Assembly (NCBI RefSeq): GCF_900107535.1
Contig: NZ_FNRA01000006.1
Location: forward strand, 62,001-126,000
Direction of reading: 5' to 3'
DNA from: Pedobacter hartonius
GTDB lineage: Bacteria; Bacteroidota; Bacteroidia; Sphingobacteriales; Sphingobacteriaceae
DNA: 64,000 nt
The position numbers were made by a program, and so were the translations under genes. A model generated the notes under the pieces. It saw only the letters and a list, made by a program, of their open reading frames with translations, was not told the DNA's origin and made no database searches. The stretch's first letter is position 1; each line of letters begins with the position of its first letter. Positions 1-7,180 of this stretch are shown in pieces.

Positions 1-294
1 ATACTTTCCGCCTGTTTCATTGGCTACGCCCAATTCAATTTTCACATCCTCTTCCCAGCAATTGATCATATTGGCTTTTTTAGGATTTGCTTCCGCTGCC
101 TGGTTGATTACATTGAAACTGAAATCGCCCAAACCCAGGGCTTTTCTATGGTAGGATGCTACTTTGGTATGTCCATAAACGATAGGGGTACAGTAATCAA
201 GAATGCTCTGGTTGGCTAAAGCTTTTAAAATCACTTCCAAACCGATGCCATTCACGTCACCTATACTGATACCTATTTTAATTTTACTGCTCAT
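1..294 (-). CDS. pdxA: 4-hydroxythreonine-4-phosphate dehydrogenase PdxA (N-terminal part, gene runs off the window)
   Basis: The first 98 codons of a gene whose 3' part lies before base 1. The start is the ATG complementary to 292-294, and the reading frame stays open to base 1. The translation opens with KIGISIGDVNGIGLEVILKA, the characteristic N-terminus of PdxA, which oxidises and decarboxylates 4-phosphohydroxy-L-threonine in the DXP-dependent pyridoxal phosphate pathway. Residues such as YGHTK and the following N-rich stretch also fit the family. In known PdxA proteins the metal-binding histidines lie further along, so they cannot be checked here. The gene is divergent from rsmA, with 307 bp between the two starts. 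Identification is by recalled family sequence, and is strong for so short a fragment. Confidence 0.9.
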   Translation of the reverse strand, partial: MSSKIKIGISIGDVNGIGLEVILKALANQSILDYCTPIVYGHTKVASYHRKALGLGDFSFNVINQAAEANPKKANMINCWEEDVKIELGVANETGGKY

Positions 295-601
295 GCTCAA
301 ATAAAAATTTAGCGCAAAATACAGAAAAATCATTAGGATACAGTTTTTTCGTGCGTCAGATGTCCTTATGCTTAACCTGTCAAAGCTGTTTCAGGTGATT
401 AGCCGCGTTGTCATACTACCCGGGTGATCTATCATTCGGTTCAGAAACATCCTGATTTTATCAGTTTTGATTTATTTTGTTATCATTTGGTAAGCTTCTG
501 CCGGTTTCCGGTTAATGTTAAGTCATTAGTCATAAAACTTTAGTTATTTTGCAGCAAGGGGAGCAGAAGTTTCTGCATCCGGCAAATAAACAGGAAAGCA
601 T
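295..601. other. divergent intergenic region between pdxA and rsmA
   Basis: This 307-bp gap must hold the promoters of both pdxA (leftward) and rsmA (rightward). Both sides carry only near-matches to the Bacteroidetes -7 box: a TATTTTG on the minus strand about 25 bp before pdxA, and a TTATTTTG at about 544-551 before rsmA. Neither has a well placed -33 TTTG. I see no open reading frame, RNA gene or strong hairpin in it. Confidence 0.4.
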
Positions 602-1408
602 ATGAGTTTGGTAAGGGCGAAAAAACATTTAGGACAACACTTTTTGACCGATAAGAAGATAGCGGAGAAAATTGTGAACGGTCTTGTTCATACCGATCAG
701 TACCGCCAGGTGCTGGAAGTAGGCCCGGGAATGGGGATTCTTTCTGATATTCTGCTGGAAAGGGAGAACCTGGAAACATTTATGATCGATATCGATACTG
801 AGTCTTATCATTTCCTGAATGATAAATACCCTCAGATGGGCAGTCGTCTGATCAATGGCGACTTTCTGAAAATGGATCTGGCCGCAGTGTTTCCCGGCAA
901 ATTTGCCATTATCGGTAATTTCCCTTATAACATATCTTCACAGATCCTCTTTAAAGTTCTTGAACACCGTGCCAACGTAGTAGAGATGGTGGGCATGTTT
1001 CAGAAAGAAGTAGCAGAGCGTTGTGCTTCCAAATCAGGAACAAAAGAATACGGTATCCTGAGTGTGCTGATCCAGGCTTATTACGATATTGACTATTTGT
1101 TCACGGTAAAACCGGGTACTTTTAACCCGCCGCCCAAAGTGAACTCTGGCGTGATCAGATTGAGCAGAAATAATGTTGAAACGCTGGCATGTGATGAAAA
1201 ACTGTTCTGGACGGTAGTAAAGGCCGGATTTAACCAGCGCAGAAAAACACTGCGTAATGCTTTATCGGGCGTGCTTCCCAAAGCCAAAATGGACGACCAT
1301 ATATTTTTTGAAAAACGTGCGGAGCAGCTTACTGTGCAGGATTTTATTGCACTTACACAACATGTAACTGAACGCTCAAAAATAACTATACAACCAGATG
1401 AAGGGTAA
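602..1408 (+). CDS. rsmA: 16S rRNA dimethyladenosine transferase RsmA (KsgA)
   Basis: 268 residues, the usual size for RsmA. The enzyme uses S-adenosylmethionine to dimethylate two adjacent adenosines in the 3' terminal hairpin of 16S rRNA during small-subunit assembly. Visible motifs: RAKKHLGQHFL at the N-terminus, the SAM-binding EVGPGMGILS at about residues 40-49, the catalytic NFPYNISS motif at about 106-113, and FNPPPKVNSGVIRL in the C-terminal half. The ATG at 602 directly precedes the conserved N-terminus. The last 11 bp overlap the next gene (1398), so the two are probably cotranscribed and translationally linked. Confidence 0.96.
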   Translation: MSLVRAKKHLGQHFLTDKKIAEKIVNGLVHTDQYRQVLEVGPGMGILSDILLERENLETFMIDIDTESYHFLNDKYPQMGSRLINGDFLKMDLAAVFPGKFAIIGNFPYNISSQILFKVLEHRANVVEMVGMFQKEVAERCASKSGTKEYGILSVLIQAYYDIDYLFTVKPGTFNPPPKVNSGVIRLSRNNVETLACDEKLFWTVVKAGFNQRRKTLRNALSGVLPKAKMDDHIFFEKRAEQLTVQDFIALTQHVTERSKITIQPDEG

Positions 1409-2321
1409 AATTTTAATTGTTGACGACTTACATCCTGTATTTAAAAGCAGGGCCGGACAATTGGGGTATGAGGTAGATGACCGTCCGAAAATTACACGGG
1501 CAGAAACACTTGCAATCATTTCGGCATATGACGGAATTGCCGTACGTACCAAATTCAGGATAGATAAAGAACTGATGGATGCCGCTCCCGGACTAAAATT
1601 CGTAGCAAGGGCAGGAGCCGGGCTTGACAATATAGATGAAGCATATGCCAATGAAAAGGGTATCCTGCTGATCAATGCGCCTGAAGGGAACAGGGACGCT
1701 CTGGGCGAGCATGCCATGGCGATGCTGTTGTCGCTGATCAATAACCTCCGCAAAGCGGATATAGAGATCAGGAATAGCATCTGGGACCGTGAAGGGAACC
1801 GTGGATGGGAACTGAAGGGCAAGACCGTAGGGATCATTGGTTATGGCTTTATGGGGAGTAGTTTTGCACGCAAGCTTTCAGGGTTTGAAGTTAAAGTGCT
1901 TGCTTACGATAAATACAAGACAGGGTTTTCTGATGCTTATGCACAGGAGTGCAGTATGGAAGAGATCGTGAAACATAGTGACGTACTGAGCCTGCATATT
2001 CCGCTGACCTCTGAAACCAGGCAGATGGTGGATGAGGAATATCTTTTCCATTTTAAAAAGAATATCTTTTTTATCAATACCGCCAGGGGCGAGATTGTGA
2101 ATACAAAGGCAGTTCTCACCGGTTTGCAGTCGGGCAGGATCTTAGGTGCCGGACTGGATGTGCTGGAAGCAGAAAAGTTTCCGAATCTCGGTGACCAATC
2201 CTGGTACACTGAACTAAGGGAATCTCCAAAAGTAATTCTGACGCCCCATATTGGCGGATGGACGTTTGACTCCTACCGTAAGATCTCTGAAGTGCTTGCC
2301 GATAAACTGGAGCAACTATAG
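1398..2321 (+). CDS. D-2-hydroxyacid dehydrogenase, phosphoglycerate dehydrogenase-like
   Basis: 307 residues with the two-domain layout of NAD-dependent D-2-hydroxyacid dehydrogenases. The Rossmann motif GIIGYGFMGSSFAR lies at about residues 145-158. The catalytic Arg is in INTARGEIV and the catalytic His in TPHIGGWT. The N-terminal part (ILIVDDLHP, VRTKFRID) resembles 3-phosphoglycerate dehydrogenases, but there is no C-terminal ACT domain, so the protein is a short SerA-like form. It could make serine precursors (3-phosphohydroxypyruvate) or act on another 2-hydroxyacid; the sequence alone does not decide. The ATG lies inside the end of rsmA. Downstream is a long palindrome that may end transcription. 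Confidence 0.85.
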   Translation: MKGKILIVDDLHPVFKSRAGQLGYEVDDRPKITRAETLAIISAYDGIAVRTKFRIDKELMDAAPGLKFVARAGAGLDNIDEAYANEKGILLINAPEGNRDALGEHAMAMLLSLINNLRKADIEIRNSIWDREGNRGWELKGKTVGIIGYGFMGSSFARKLSGFEVKVLAYDKYKTGFSDAYAQECSMEEIVKHSDVLSLHIPLTSETRQMVDEEYLFHFKKNIFFINTARGEIVNTKAVLTGLQSGRILGAGLDVLEAEKFPNLGDQSWYTELRESPKVILTPHIGGWTFDSYRKISEVLADKLEQL

Positions 2322-2362
2322 GCGGGAATACCACAGTCTAAAGATCCATTATTCATACAAAC

Positions 2363-2497
2363 TGGCTTGTTCCTTCTATATGAGTCCGACATAGGTGTCC
2401 CAAGGGAACGAGGCTAGACCGAGTTTAAGCCTTAAACCAGGTCTAGCCTCGTTCCCTGGATGGATGTACCTCGGACTCACAGAGAAGGAACAGGCCA
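2363..2497. repeat. 135-bp near-symmetric palindrome between convergent genes
   Basis: The sequence is symmetric about base 2430. The centre GTTTAAG-C-CTTAAAC (2423-2437) is perfectly palindromic. It is flanked by arms that pair almost completely: GGGAACGAGGCTAGACC (2404-2420) with GGTCTAGCCTCGTTCCC (2440-2456), GAGTCCGA with TCGGACTC, and GTTCCTTCT with AGAAGGAAC. Mismatches cluster at 2391-2403 and their partner bases. It sits between the stop of the hydroxyacid dehydrogenase gene (2321) and the stop of the opposing gene (2542). It could act as a bidirectional transcription stop or be a palindromic mobile repeat (REP/MITE-like). No run of T follows either arm. Confidence 0.85.
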
Positions 2498-2541
2498 GAA
2501 GCAACGGGCAGAGGGCGATGTCTGATCAATTCAGGAAAGCT

Positions 2542-2967
2542 TTACCCTTCGTATTTCTCGTTGATGCCCTGAAGAATTTTGGGTGTCAAAACCTCATCAG
2601 CATATAATTTGATCAGCTGTATCGTTTCTGTATAAGTTTCTGAATTTAACTGGAGGGCAATTACCAATTCTTCAAAAGGTTTGTCATGAATGACAGTTTG
2701 ATGAATCCAGGAAGAGAGGAGAGGCTGTTCCATATCCGGCTCTGCCTGTATAATTCTGATTCCTTTGTCTGCGGTGATTTTTGAAATGAAAATAGGATTT
2801 CCATCAAGAATAGCTTTCCCGTTTCCGTATGTATTGTTGACATAGGATTCTTCAGCTAAACCAGTCAGGCTGGTAAAGGTGTGTTTCCAAAAATCTATCA
2901 AATCGGCGTAGTTTTGCGGACTATCCACAAAACTACCAATAGCTAATACTTCCATCAGATTTTTCAT
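2542..2967 (-). CDS. uncharacterised acidic protein, possible immunity partner
   Basis: 141 residues, strongly acidic by count (about 20 Asp/Glu against 10 Lys/Arg). No signal peptide or membrane segment is visible. The N-terminus MKNLMEVLAIGSFVDSPQNY and the C-terminal helix-like segment (TETIQLIKLYADEVLTPKIL) do not match a family I can name. The start codon lies 1 bp after the stop of the preceding basic protein gene (2969-3283), so the pair is surely one transcription unit. Small size, opposite charge and tight coupling are what one sees in toxin/immunity or antitoxin pairs, but no function is established. Confidence 0.7.
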   Translation of the reverse strand: MKNLMEVLAIGSFVDSPQNYADLIDFWKHTFTSLTGLAEESYVNNTYGNGKAILDGNPIFISKITADKGIRIIQAEPDMEQPLLSSWIHQTVIHDKPFEELVIALQLNSETYTETIQLIKLYADEVLTPKILQGINEKYEG

Positions 2968-2968
2968 T

Positions 2969-3283
2969 TTACTCTTTTATAAAAGCGATTCCTAAATGCA
3001 CCTCCAAATCTAACCTTTCGGTGAAATTTTTTGGGAATGACTTAATCAATGGTTTCCCCATGCCTGAGATATTAACTCCTCCATTTTCCCGTGCTGCTGC
3101 AATAAACCTCCTGCACTTTGCAAATCCCTTTGATCTTATACTGGCGTCGCTGCTGCGTAAACGCTCGTGTAAATTATTTAATAATTCAATTCCGGTGATA
3201 GCCAATAGCGGCACATCCTGTGCCCAGCTATTGGAATCTTCCAGATTTTTACCCTGTACCTGAAAGCGTCCTCTATGATTCAT
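2969..3283 (-). CDS. uncharacterised small basic protein, possible toxin-domain remnant
   Basis: 104 residues, net positive by count (16 Lys/Arg, 11 Asp/Glu), without signal peptide or membrane helix. It opens MNHRGRFQVQGKNLEDSNSW, has a central helical region (GIELLNNLHERLRSSDASIR) and ends RLDLEVHLGIAFIKE. The look is of a free-standing C-terminal domain of a secreted or contact-dependent toxin, since such domains often have an RGRFQ..G-type opening and end in a beta strand. That is an impression from recalled sequences, not an assignment. A near-perfect Bacteroidetes promoter lies just upstream at 3312-3342, so the gene should be expressed. The acidic partner starts 1 bp downstream. Confidence 0.65.
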   Translation of the reverse strand: MNHRGRFQVQGKNLEDSNSWAQDVPLLAITGIELLNNLHERLRSSDASIRSKGFAKCRRFIAAARENGGVNISGMGKPLIKSFPKNFTERLDLEVHLGIAFIKE

Positions 3284-3311
3284 ACTATTTTATTTGATGT
3301 GAACAGGTAAG

Positions 3312-3342
3312 CAAAACTAGTAATGTATTTTCTTAAAACAAA
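3312..3342 (-). promoter_or_regulatory. promoter of the two-gene cassette
   Basis: On the minus strand TTTG (3342-3339), a 19-nt spacer and TAGTTTTG (3319-3312) match the Bacteroidetes housekeeping consensus TTTG-N19-TAnnTTTG exactly. The start codon at 3283 is about 29 nt beyond the -7 box, leaving a short leader. Confidence 0.65.
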
Positions 3343-3406
3343 ATAAAAATAAACTTTTTAAAAATTCAATATACGAAAGAGATGCCATATCTTTCAGCAT
3401 AAAACA

Positions 3407-3442
3407 TAAACGGCCATCTCAAATTAATGAGATGGCCGTTTA
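3407..3442 (-). terminator. terminator after the M1 peptidase gene
   Basis: A perfect 15-bp stem (TAAACGGCCATCTCA at 3407-3421, its complement at 3428-3442) with a 6-nt loop AATTAA begins 16 bp after the stop of the leftward peptidase gene. On the minus strand the stem is followed by TGTTTTATG, a weak U-rich tract. Confidence 0.75.
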
Positions 3443-3457
3443 TTGAGGTCTAAGGTC

Positions 3458-5323
3458 CTATTTCTTCCAGTCGTTATCCGCCGGCGTAGCATCCATATAG
3501 ATACCTCCGTCAATCACAATTGAAGAAACTGCTTTTGCAGCATTGAACTGAACTGAAATTGCTTTTTGACTGGCTTTCCAGACCATCGGTGTCTGATGGA
3601 TTACCTGAGTGGTTCCGTCCGCGTAAGTCACTTTCACATCAAATGGAATGGCAAATCCGCCGACGTTATTCAGTGCCACTGTGTAATTGGTGCCTTTGAT
3701 AGATACCTTGCCGATGGCCAGGTCAATATAGTTATTGCTGAAGAACCAGTTATTCCAGTACCAGTTCAGGTCCTGGCCGGATGCGTTATTGATCGAGTTA
3801 AAGAAGTCCCATGGAATAGGATGTTTTCCGTTCCAGCGGTCCATATAGGCGCGCAGGTATTTTTTAAAGGCTTCATCACCCAGCATATCTTTTAAACCAA
3901 GGTAGGCCAGCGAAGGTTTTACATAAGAATTGTTGCCGGTAGACCAGGTGGTTTGTGTGATCACAGGTTGCTCTTCTTCAGCATTCTTTTTGAAAATCCA
4001 TGGTTTTACCCTGAAGGCTTTATAGTTCTCAGCAGCCTTTTCTTTGCCCAGCTGCTCGCATGAGATCAGGTATTCAAGTGTTGTGGCCCATCCTTCATCC
4101 ATATAGGCGTAACGTGTTTCGTTGATCCCCATGTAAAATGGAAAATAGGTATGCGCAATCTCGTGGTTCATTACAAACTGGCTGAACTCCATATCAGGCG
4201 TGGTGGAATCATTGACCATCATCGGGTACTCCATATCAGCAAAGCCCTGTACAACGGTCATTTTTGAAAAAGGGTAGGGTACTCCCGGCCAGTTGCCGGA
4301 AAACCAGCCCAAAGCCAGTTTGGCCCATTCCACACCATGTGTGAAATCTTTGGCCTTTGCGTCATAGGCAGACTGTACACTGGATCTCCTGTTGGTTTTA
4401 GGGTCTACGATCACACTTCCTGCATCCCATATATAACGGTTGCTCAAAGCAAAAGTGACATCTGTAATGTGGGCAGCGGTAAATTTCCAGGTGTTCCAGG
4501 CGTTCTGTTTGGTGACTTCTCCATTTGCCATTTCAGTGGCACTGGCCATAGAGATCACCTCGTCACTGGTATATGATTTTTTCAGCCGCTCGGCAAATTT
4601 AGGCTGAAGTACCTCATCGGGGTTTTTCAAGTCGCCCGTAGACCAGACCACATAGTTTTTTGGTGCTTTTACGTTCAGCTGGTAATCATTGAAATCATTA
4701 TAGAACTCTGCCCTGTCCATATGAGGGAGCATGTCCCATCCATTGTAATCATCGTATACAGATACGCGGGGGAAAGAGTAGGCGACGAAAAAAGTAGTGC
4801 TGTCCAGCTGTCCTTCCCTTCCGCTTTCCTTAGAAAGCGGGTAACTCCAGTCGATCTTCAGCTTTACGGTTTCACCGGGTCTGATTGCTGTTTTTAGTTT
4901 AACCGCTACTACGGTTCCCCAGTCTTTGGCATCGATCGCGTAAGTCTGCCCGTTGATCACAAAGGAACTGATACTTAGTCCTGTTGTTAGAAAATCTTTT
5001 CCTGCATAACCCGCTCTTGGTGATTCGGGTTTATGGACGTTATTGACAAACCGGATGGCGAGCTGGGCAAGTGTATCGGGGCTGTTATTGGTATAATCTA
5101 TCGTTTCTGTTCCTTTTACTGTCTTATCGTTTGGTGTTACTGTAAGGGTCATATCGTATTTCCCTTTGTTCTGCCAATACTTTTTTCCGGGTTTTCCGTC
5201 TGCAGCGCGGGTACCTTTATCGTAGGCGGCCCTGATATTTCTTGGCATGTACAGGTCCTGTGCCTGGGAAGTTATTGAATATAACAGGGATAGTACAGCT
5301 AGTCTAAAAAATTTGTTGTGCAT
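3458..5323 (-). CDS. secreted M1-family metallopeptidase
   Basis: 621 residues with an N-terminal signal peptide (hydrophobic LAVLSLLYSITSQAQ, cleavage probably after SQA), so it acts in the periplasm or outside. The zinc site is HEIAH (H387, E388, H391), with the third ligand E410 in YMDEGWA: the HExxH-x18-E pattern of M1 aminopeptidases. The usual exopeptidase GxMEN motif is replaced by GFADMEYPMM, so substrate preference may differ from classical aminopeptidase N. The N-terminal beta-rich domain (residues ~50-280) resembles the M1 saddle domain. The C-terminus is short and lacks the large helical domain of PepN. It is monocistronic, with its own promoter (5346-5378) and terminator (3407-3442). 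Confidence 0.9.
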   Translation of the reverse strand: MHNKFFRLAVLSLLYSITSQAQDLYMPRNIRAAYDKGTRAADGKPGKKYWQNKGKYDMTLTVTPNDKTVKGTETIDYTNNSPDTLAQLAIRFVNNVHKPESPRAGYAGKDFLTTGLSISSFVINGQTYAIDAKDWGTVVAVKLKTAIRPGETVKLKIDWSYPLSKESGREGQLDSTTFFVAYSFPRVSVYDDYNGWDMLPHMDRAEFYNDFNDYQLNVKAPKNYVVWSTGDLKNPDEVLQPKFAERLKKSYTSDEVISMASATEMANGEVTKQNAWNTWKFTAAHITDVTFALSNRYIWDAGSVIVDPKTNRRSSVQSAYDAKAKDFTHGVEWAKLALGWFSGNWPGVPYPFSKMTVVQGFADMEYPMMVNDSTTPDMEFSQFVMNHEIAHTYFPFYMGINETRYAYMDEGWATTLEYLISCEQLGKEKAAENYKAFRVKPWIFKKNAEEEQPVITQTTWSTGNNSYVKPSLAYLGLKDMLGDEAFKKYLRAYMDRWNGKHPIPWDFFNSINNASGQDLNWYWNNWFFSNNYIDLAIGKVSIKGTNYTVALNNVGGFAIPFDVKVTYADGTTQVIHQTPMVWKASQKAISVQFNAAKAVSSIVIDGGIYMDATPADNDWKK

Positions 5324-5345
5324 AAAAATAATAAGTTTGTTGCAC

Positions 5346-5378
5346 CAAAAGTAAAGGTTTTAAGTTCTTTCTAAACAA
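5346..5378 (-). promoter_or_regulatory. promoter of the M1 peptidase gene
   Basis: On the minus strand TTG (5378-5376), a 22-nt spacer and TACTTTTG (5353-5346), a full match to the TAnnTTTG box. The start codon at 5323 follows 22 bp later. Confidence 0.55.
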
Positions 5379-5392
5379 TTCAAATCAAAAGA

Positions 5393-5424
5393 TTTGCTTT
5401 TATAAGAATAGCCTGTTATCTTCG
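5393..5424 (+). promoter_or_regulatory. greA promoter
   Basis: TTTG (5393-5396), a 20-nt spacer and TATCTTCG (5417-5424), one mismatch from TAnnTTTG. The predicted transcript starts near 5431, so it would carry the whole hairpin at 5437-5473 in its leader. Confidence 0.55.
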
Positions 5425-5436
5425 TTTTAATTGAAG

Positions 5437-5480
5437 CAAGACTATGTAGGCTTAATCTGCCGATGTAGTCTTGTTTGTAT
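5437..5480 (+). promoter_or_regulatory. hairpin in the greA leader, terminator-like
   Basis: CAAGACTA (5437-5444) pairs with TAGTCTTG (5466-5473), and inside the loop GGC can pair with GCC. The stem is followed by TTTGTATTTT, a U-rich run. Because it falls between the predicted start of transcription and the greA ATG at 5513, it may act as an attenuator or release a short leader RNA, in the way the greA leader of E. coli yields the small RNA GraL. That parallel is an inference from position and shape only. Confidence 0.45.
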
Positions 5481-5512
5481 TTTAAAGGAAGTTATAAATA
5501 ATACATTAAGCT

Positions 5513-5986
5513 ATGACAGAGGTAACATACTACACTCAGGAAGGATTAGATAAGCTAAAGGAAGAAGTACATTACTTAACCACAACGGGGAGGCAACTGA
5601 TCTCCAAGGCTATAGCTGAAGCAAGAGATAAAGGTGATCTTTCCGAAAATGCGGAGTACGATGCTGCAAAAGAGGCACAGGGACTGCATGAAGCAAAAAT
5701 ATCGAAATTGAAGGCCACTTTAGCTTCGGCAAGACTGATTGATGAATCAAAATTAGATACATCAAAGGTACTGGCATTATCTATTGTTAAAATCAAGAAC
5801 ATTAAAAACGGGGCTACCATGACCTATCAGCTGGTGGCTGAAACGGAAGCGGATATGAAGATCGGCAAGATCTCGGTGAAGTCTCCGATTGCACAGGGCT
5901 TACTGGGGAAATCTGTTGGTGATACGGCGGAGATCGATGTTCCGGCGGGTAAAATAGAATTCGAAATATTAGAAATCAGCAGATAA
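5513..5986 (+). CDS. greA: transcription elongation factor GreA
   Basis: 157 residues, the standard length. GreA enters the RNA polymerase secondary channel and stimulates cleavage of backtracked RNA. The N-terminal coiled coil (residues ~1-75) carries the diagnostic DLSENAEYDAAKEAQ at about 43-57, including the acidic tip residues that coordinate the catalytic magnesium. The C-terminal FKBP-like domain has SPIAQGLLGKSVGD. The next gene (HIT protein) starts 10 bp after the stop, so they form a two-gene unit ended by the hairpin at 6377-6401. Confidence 0.97.
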   Translation: MTEVTYYTQEGLDKLKEEVHYLTTTGRQLISKAIAEARDKGDLSENAEYDAAKEAQGLHEAKISKLKATLASARLIDESKLDTSKVLALSIVKIKNIKNGATMTYQLVAETEADMKIGKISVKSPIAQGLLGKSVGDTAEIDVPAGKIEFEILEISR

Positions 5987-5996
5987 ACCAAAGCAT

Positions 5997-6389
5997 ATGC
6001 CAAGTATATTTTCAAAGATCATAGATGGGGAGATTCCTGCACACGTAGTTGCCGAGACGACAGAATTTCTTGCTTTTTTAGATATTAATCCTCTGACCAT
6101 GGGCCACGTGCTGGTGATTCCTAAACAGGAAATCGATTATATATTTGACATGGATGAAGAAAGCTATTTCGGGCTTACGCTGTTCGCCAAGATCGTAGCA
6201 GCAGGGATCAGGAAAGCATTTCCCTGTATCAAAGTAGGCATGGCTGTCATTGGTCTTGAAGTGCCGCATGCACACATCCATCTGATTCCTTTGAACACAA
6301 TGGATGACATCAATTTCAGCAGGCCAAAGCTGCACCCTACTGATGAGGAGCTTGCAGAAGCTGCATTAAAAATTAAAGCACAGTTATAA
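5997..6389 (+). CDS. HIT-family nucleotide hydrolase/transferase
   Basis: 130 residues. The histidine triad H91-A-H93-I-H95 (PHAHIHLIP) is the catalytic signature of HIT proteins, which cleave nucleoside phosphoramidates or dinucleotide polyphosphates through a nucleotidyl-histidine intermediate. The N-terminus IFSKIIDGEIPAHVV and GHVLVIPK are typical of the Hint/PKCI-like branch. Tight coupling to greA (10 bp) is seen, but the physiological substrate cannot be told from sequence. Confidence 0.93.
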   Translation: MPSIFSKIIDGEIPAHVVAETTEFLAFLDINPLTMGHVLVIPKQEIDYIFDMDEESYFGLTLFAKIVAAGIRKAFPCIKVGMAVIGLEVPHAHIHLIPLNTMDDINFSRPKLHPTDEELAEAALKIKAQL

Positions 6390-6411
6390 TATAACTGTGC
6401 TATTTTAATTT
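6377..6411. terminator. bidirectional terminator shared by the HIT and MazG-like genes
   Basis: A perfect 11-bp inverted repeat AGCACAGTTAT (6377-6387) / ATAACTGTGCT (6391-6401) with a 3-nt loop. Rightward it is followed by ATTTTAATTT, leftward by TTAATTTTTAA. It contains the HIT stop codon (6387-6389) and touches the opposing stop (6400-6402). Confidence 0.75.
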
Positions 6412-6726
6412 CTCGTTATTCTTGTGCCTGTCGGCATCCCTGATATTCTTCTTCACCATATTTTTCTCCATGGCTTCAGTCAGGTTGATGCCTGTCTGGT
6501 TGGCCAGGCAGATCAGTACAAATAACACATCAGCCATTTCGTCACCAAGGTCTACCGCTTCGTCGCTTTTTTTGAAAGACTGCTCGCCGTAGCGGCGTGA
6601 CATGATGCGGGCCACTTCGCCCACTTCTTCCATTAAGATTGCGGTATTGGTCAACTCGTTAAAATAACGGACACCCGTGGTATTGATCCACTGGTCAACC
6701 GTTTCCTGTGCTTCCTGTATGGTCAT
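6400..6726 (-). CDS. MazG-like nucleotide pyrophosphohydrolase
   Basis: 108 residues, a single all-alpha MazG/dUTPase-type module. Metal ligands are visible in EEVGEVAR (the EExxE motif, about residues 33-37) and DEMADVLF (the second acidic motif, about 62-69). Such enzymes hydrolyse nucleoside triphosphates to monophosphate and pyrophosphate, often to clear aberrant nucleotides. Its start lies 1 bp after the stop of dtd, making rsgA-dtd-mazG one leftward operon. Confidence 0.88.
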   Translation of the reverse strand: MTIQEAQETVDQWINTTGVRYFNELTNTAILMEEVGEVARIMSRRYGEQSFKKSDEAVDLGDEMADVLFVLICLANQTGINLTEAMEKNMVKKNIRDADRHKNNEKLK

Positions 6727-6727
6727 T

Positions 6728-7180
6728 CTATTCTTTGTTTTTGGTGTCTATCAATATGGTTACAGGTCCATCGTTCAGCAGGCTGATCTTCATATCTGCC
6801 CCGAATACCCCTGTCTGCACCGCTTTGTTCAGCAGCAGGCTAAGCTGTCTGATCATGGATTCATAGAGGGGGATGGCTTTGTCCGGTCGGGCTGCCCTGG
6901 TAAAACCTGGCCTGTTGCCCTTTTTTGTGGCTGCATAGAGCGTAAACTGGCTGATCAGTAGGATATTTCCGTCAATGTCTGTTACCGACCTGTTCATGAG
7001 CCCCTGTTCATCGCTGAAGATCCGCATGTTGACGATCTTTGCTGCCAGCCATTCTACATCTTCCTGCTGGTCGCTGTCTTCAATGCCCAGCAGTACCAGT
7101 AGCCCATCCCGGATCTCTCCTGTAATCTGGTCGTCCACCCTGCAGCTGGCCTTTGTCACACGTTGTATCACTGCTCTCAT
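6728..7180 (-). CDS. dtd: D-aminoacyl-tRNA deacylase
   Basis: 150 residues, the normal size. Dtd removes D-amino acids (and glycine from tRNA-Ala) from mischarged tRNA. The signature SQFTLYA, which forms part of the active site, and the C-terminal NDGPVTI (the cross-subunit GP motif) are both present. The N-terminus MRAVIQRVTKASC is typical. Its ATG directly abuts the rsgA stop codon, with no bases between. Confidence 0.95.
   Translation of the reverse strand: MRAVIQRVTKASCRVDDQITGEIRDGLLVLLGIEDSDQQEDVEWLAAKIVNMRIFSDEQGLMNRSVTDIDGNILLISQFTLYAATKKGNRPGFTRAARPDKAIPLYESMIRQLSLLLNKAVQTGVFGADMKISLLNDGPVTILIDTKNKE

Noticed and set aside
2395..2607. Rightward 70-codon open frame across the palindrome
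   Set aside because: It is generated by the arms of the inverted repeat, has no conserved features and runs into the opposing gene.
3660..3690. GCCACTGTG resembling the B12-box of a cobalamin riboswitch
   Set aside because: It lies inside the M1 peptidase coding sequence, far from any B12 gene, and none of the other riboswitch elements are nearby.
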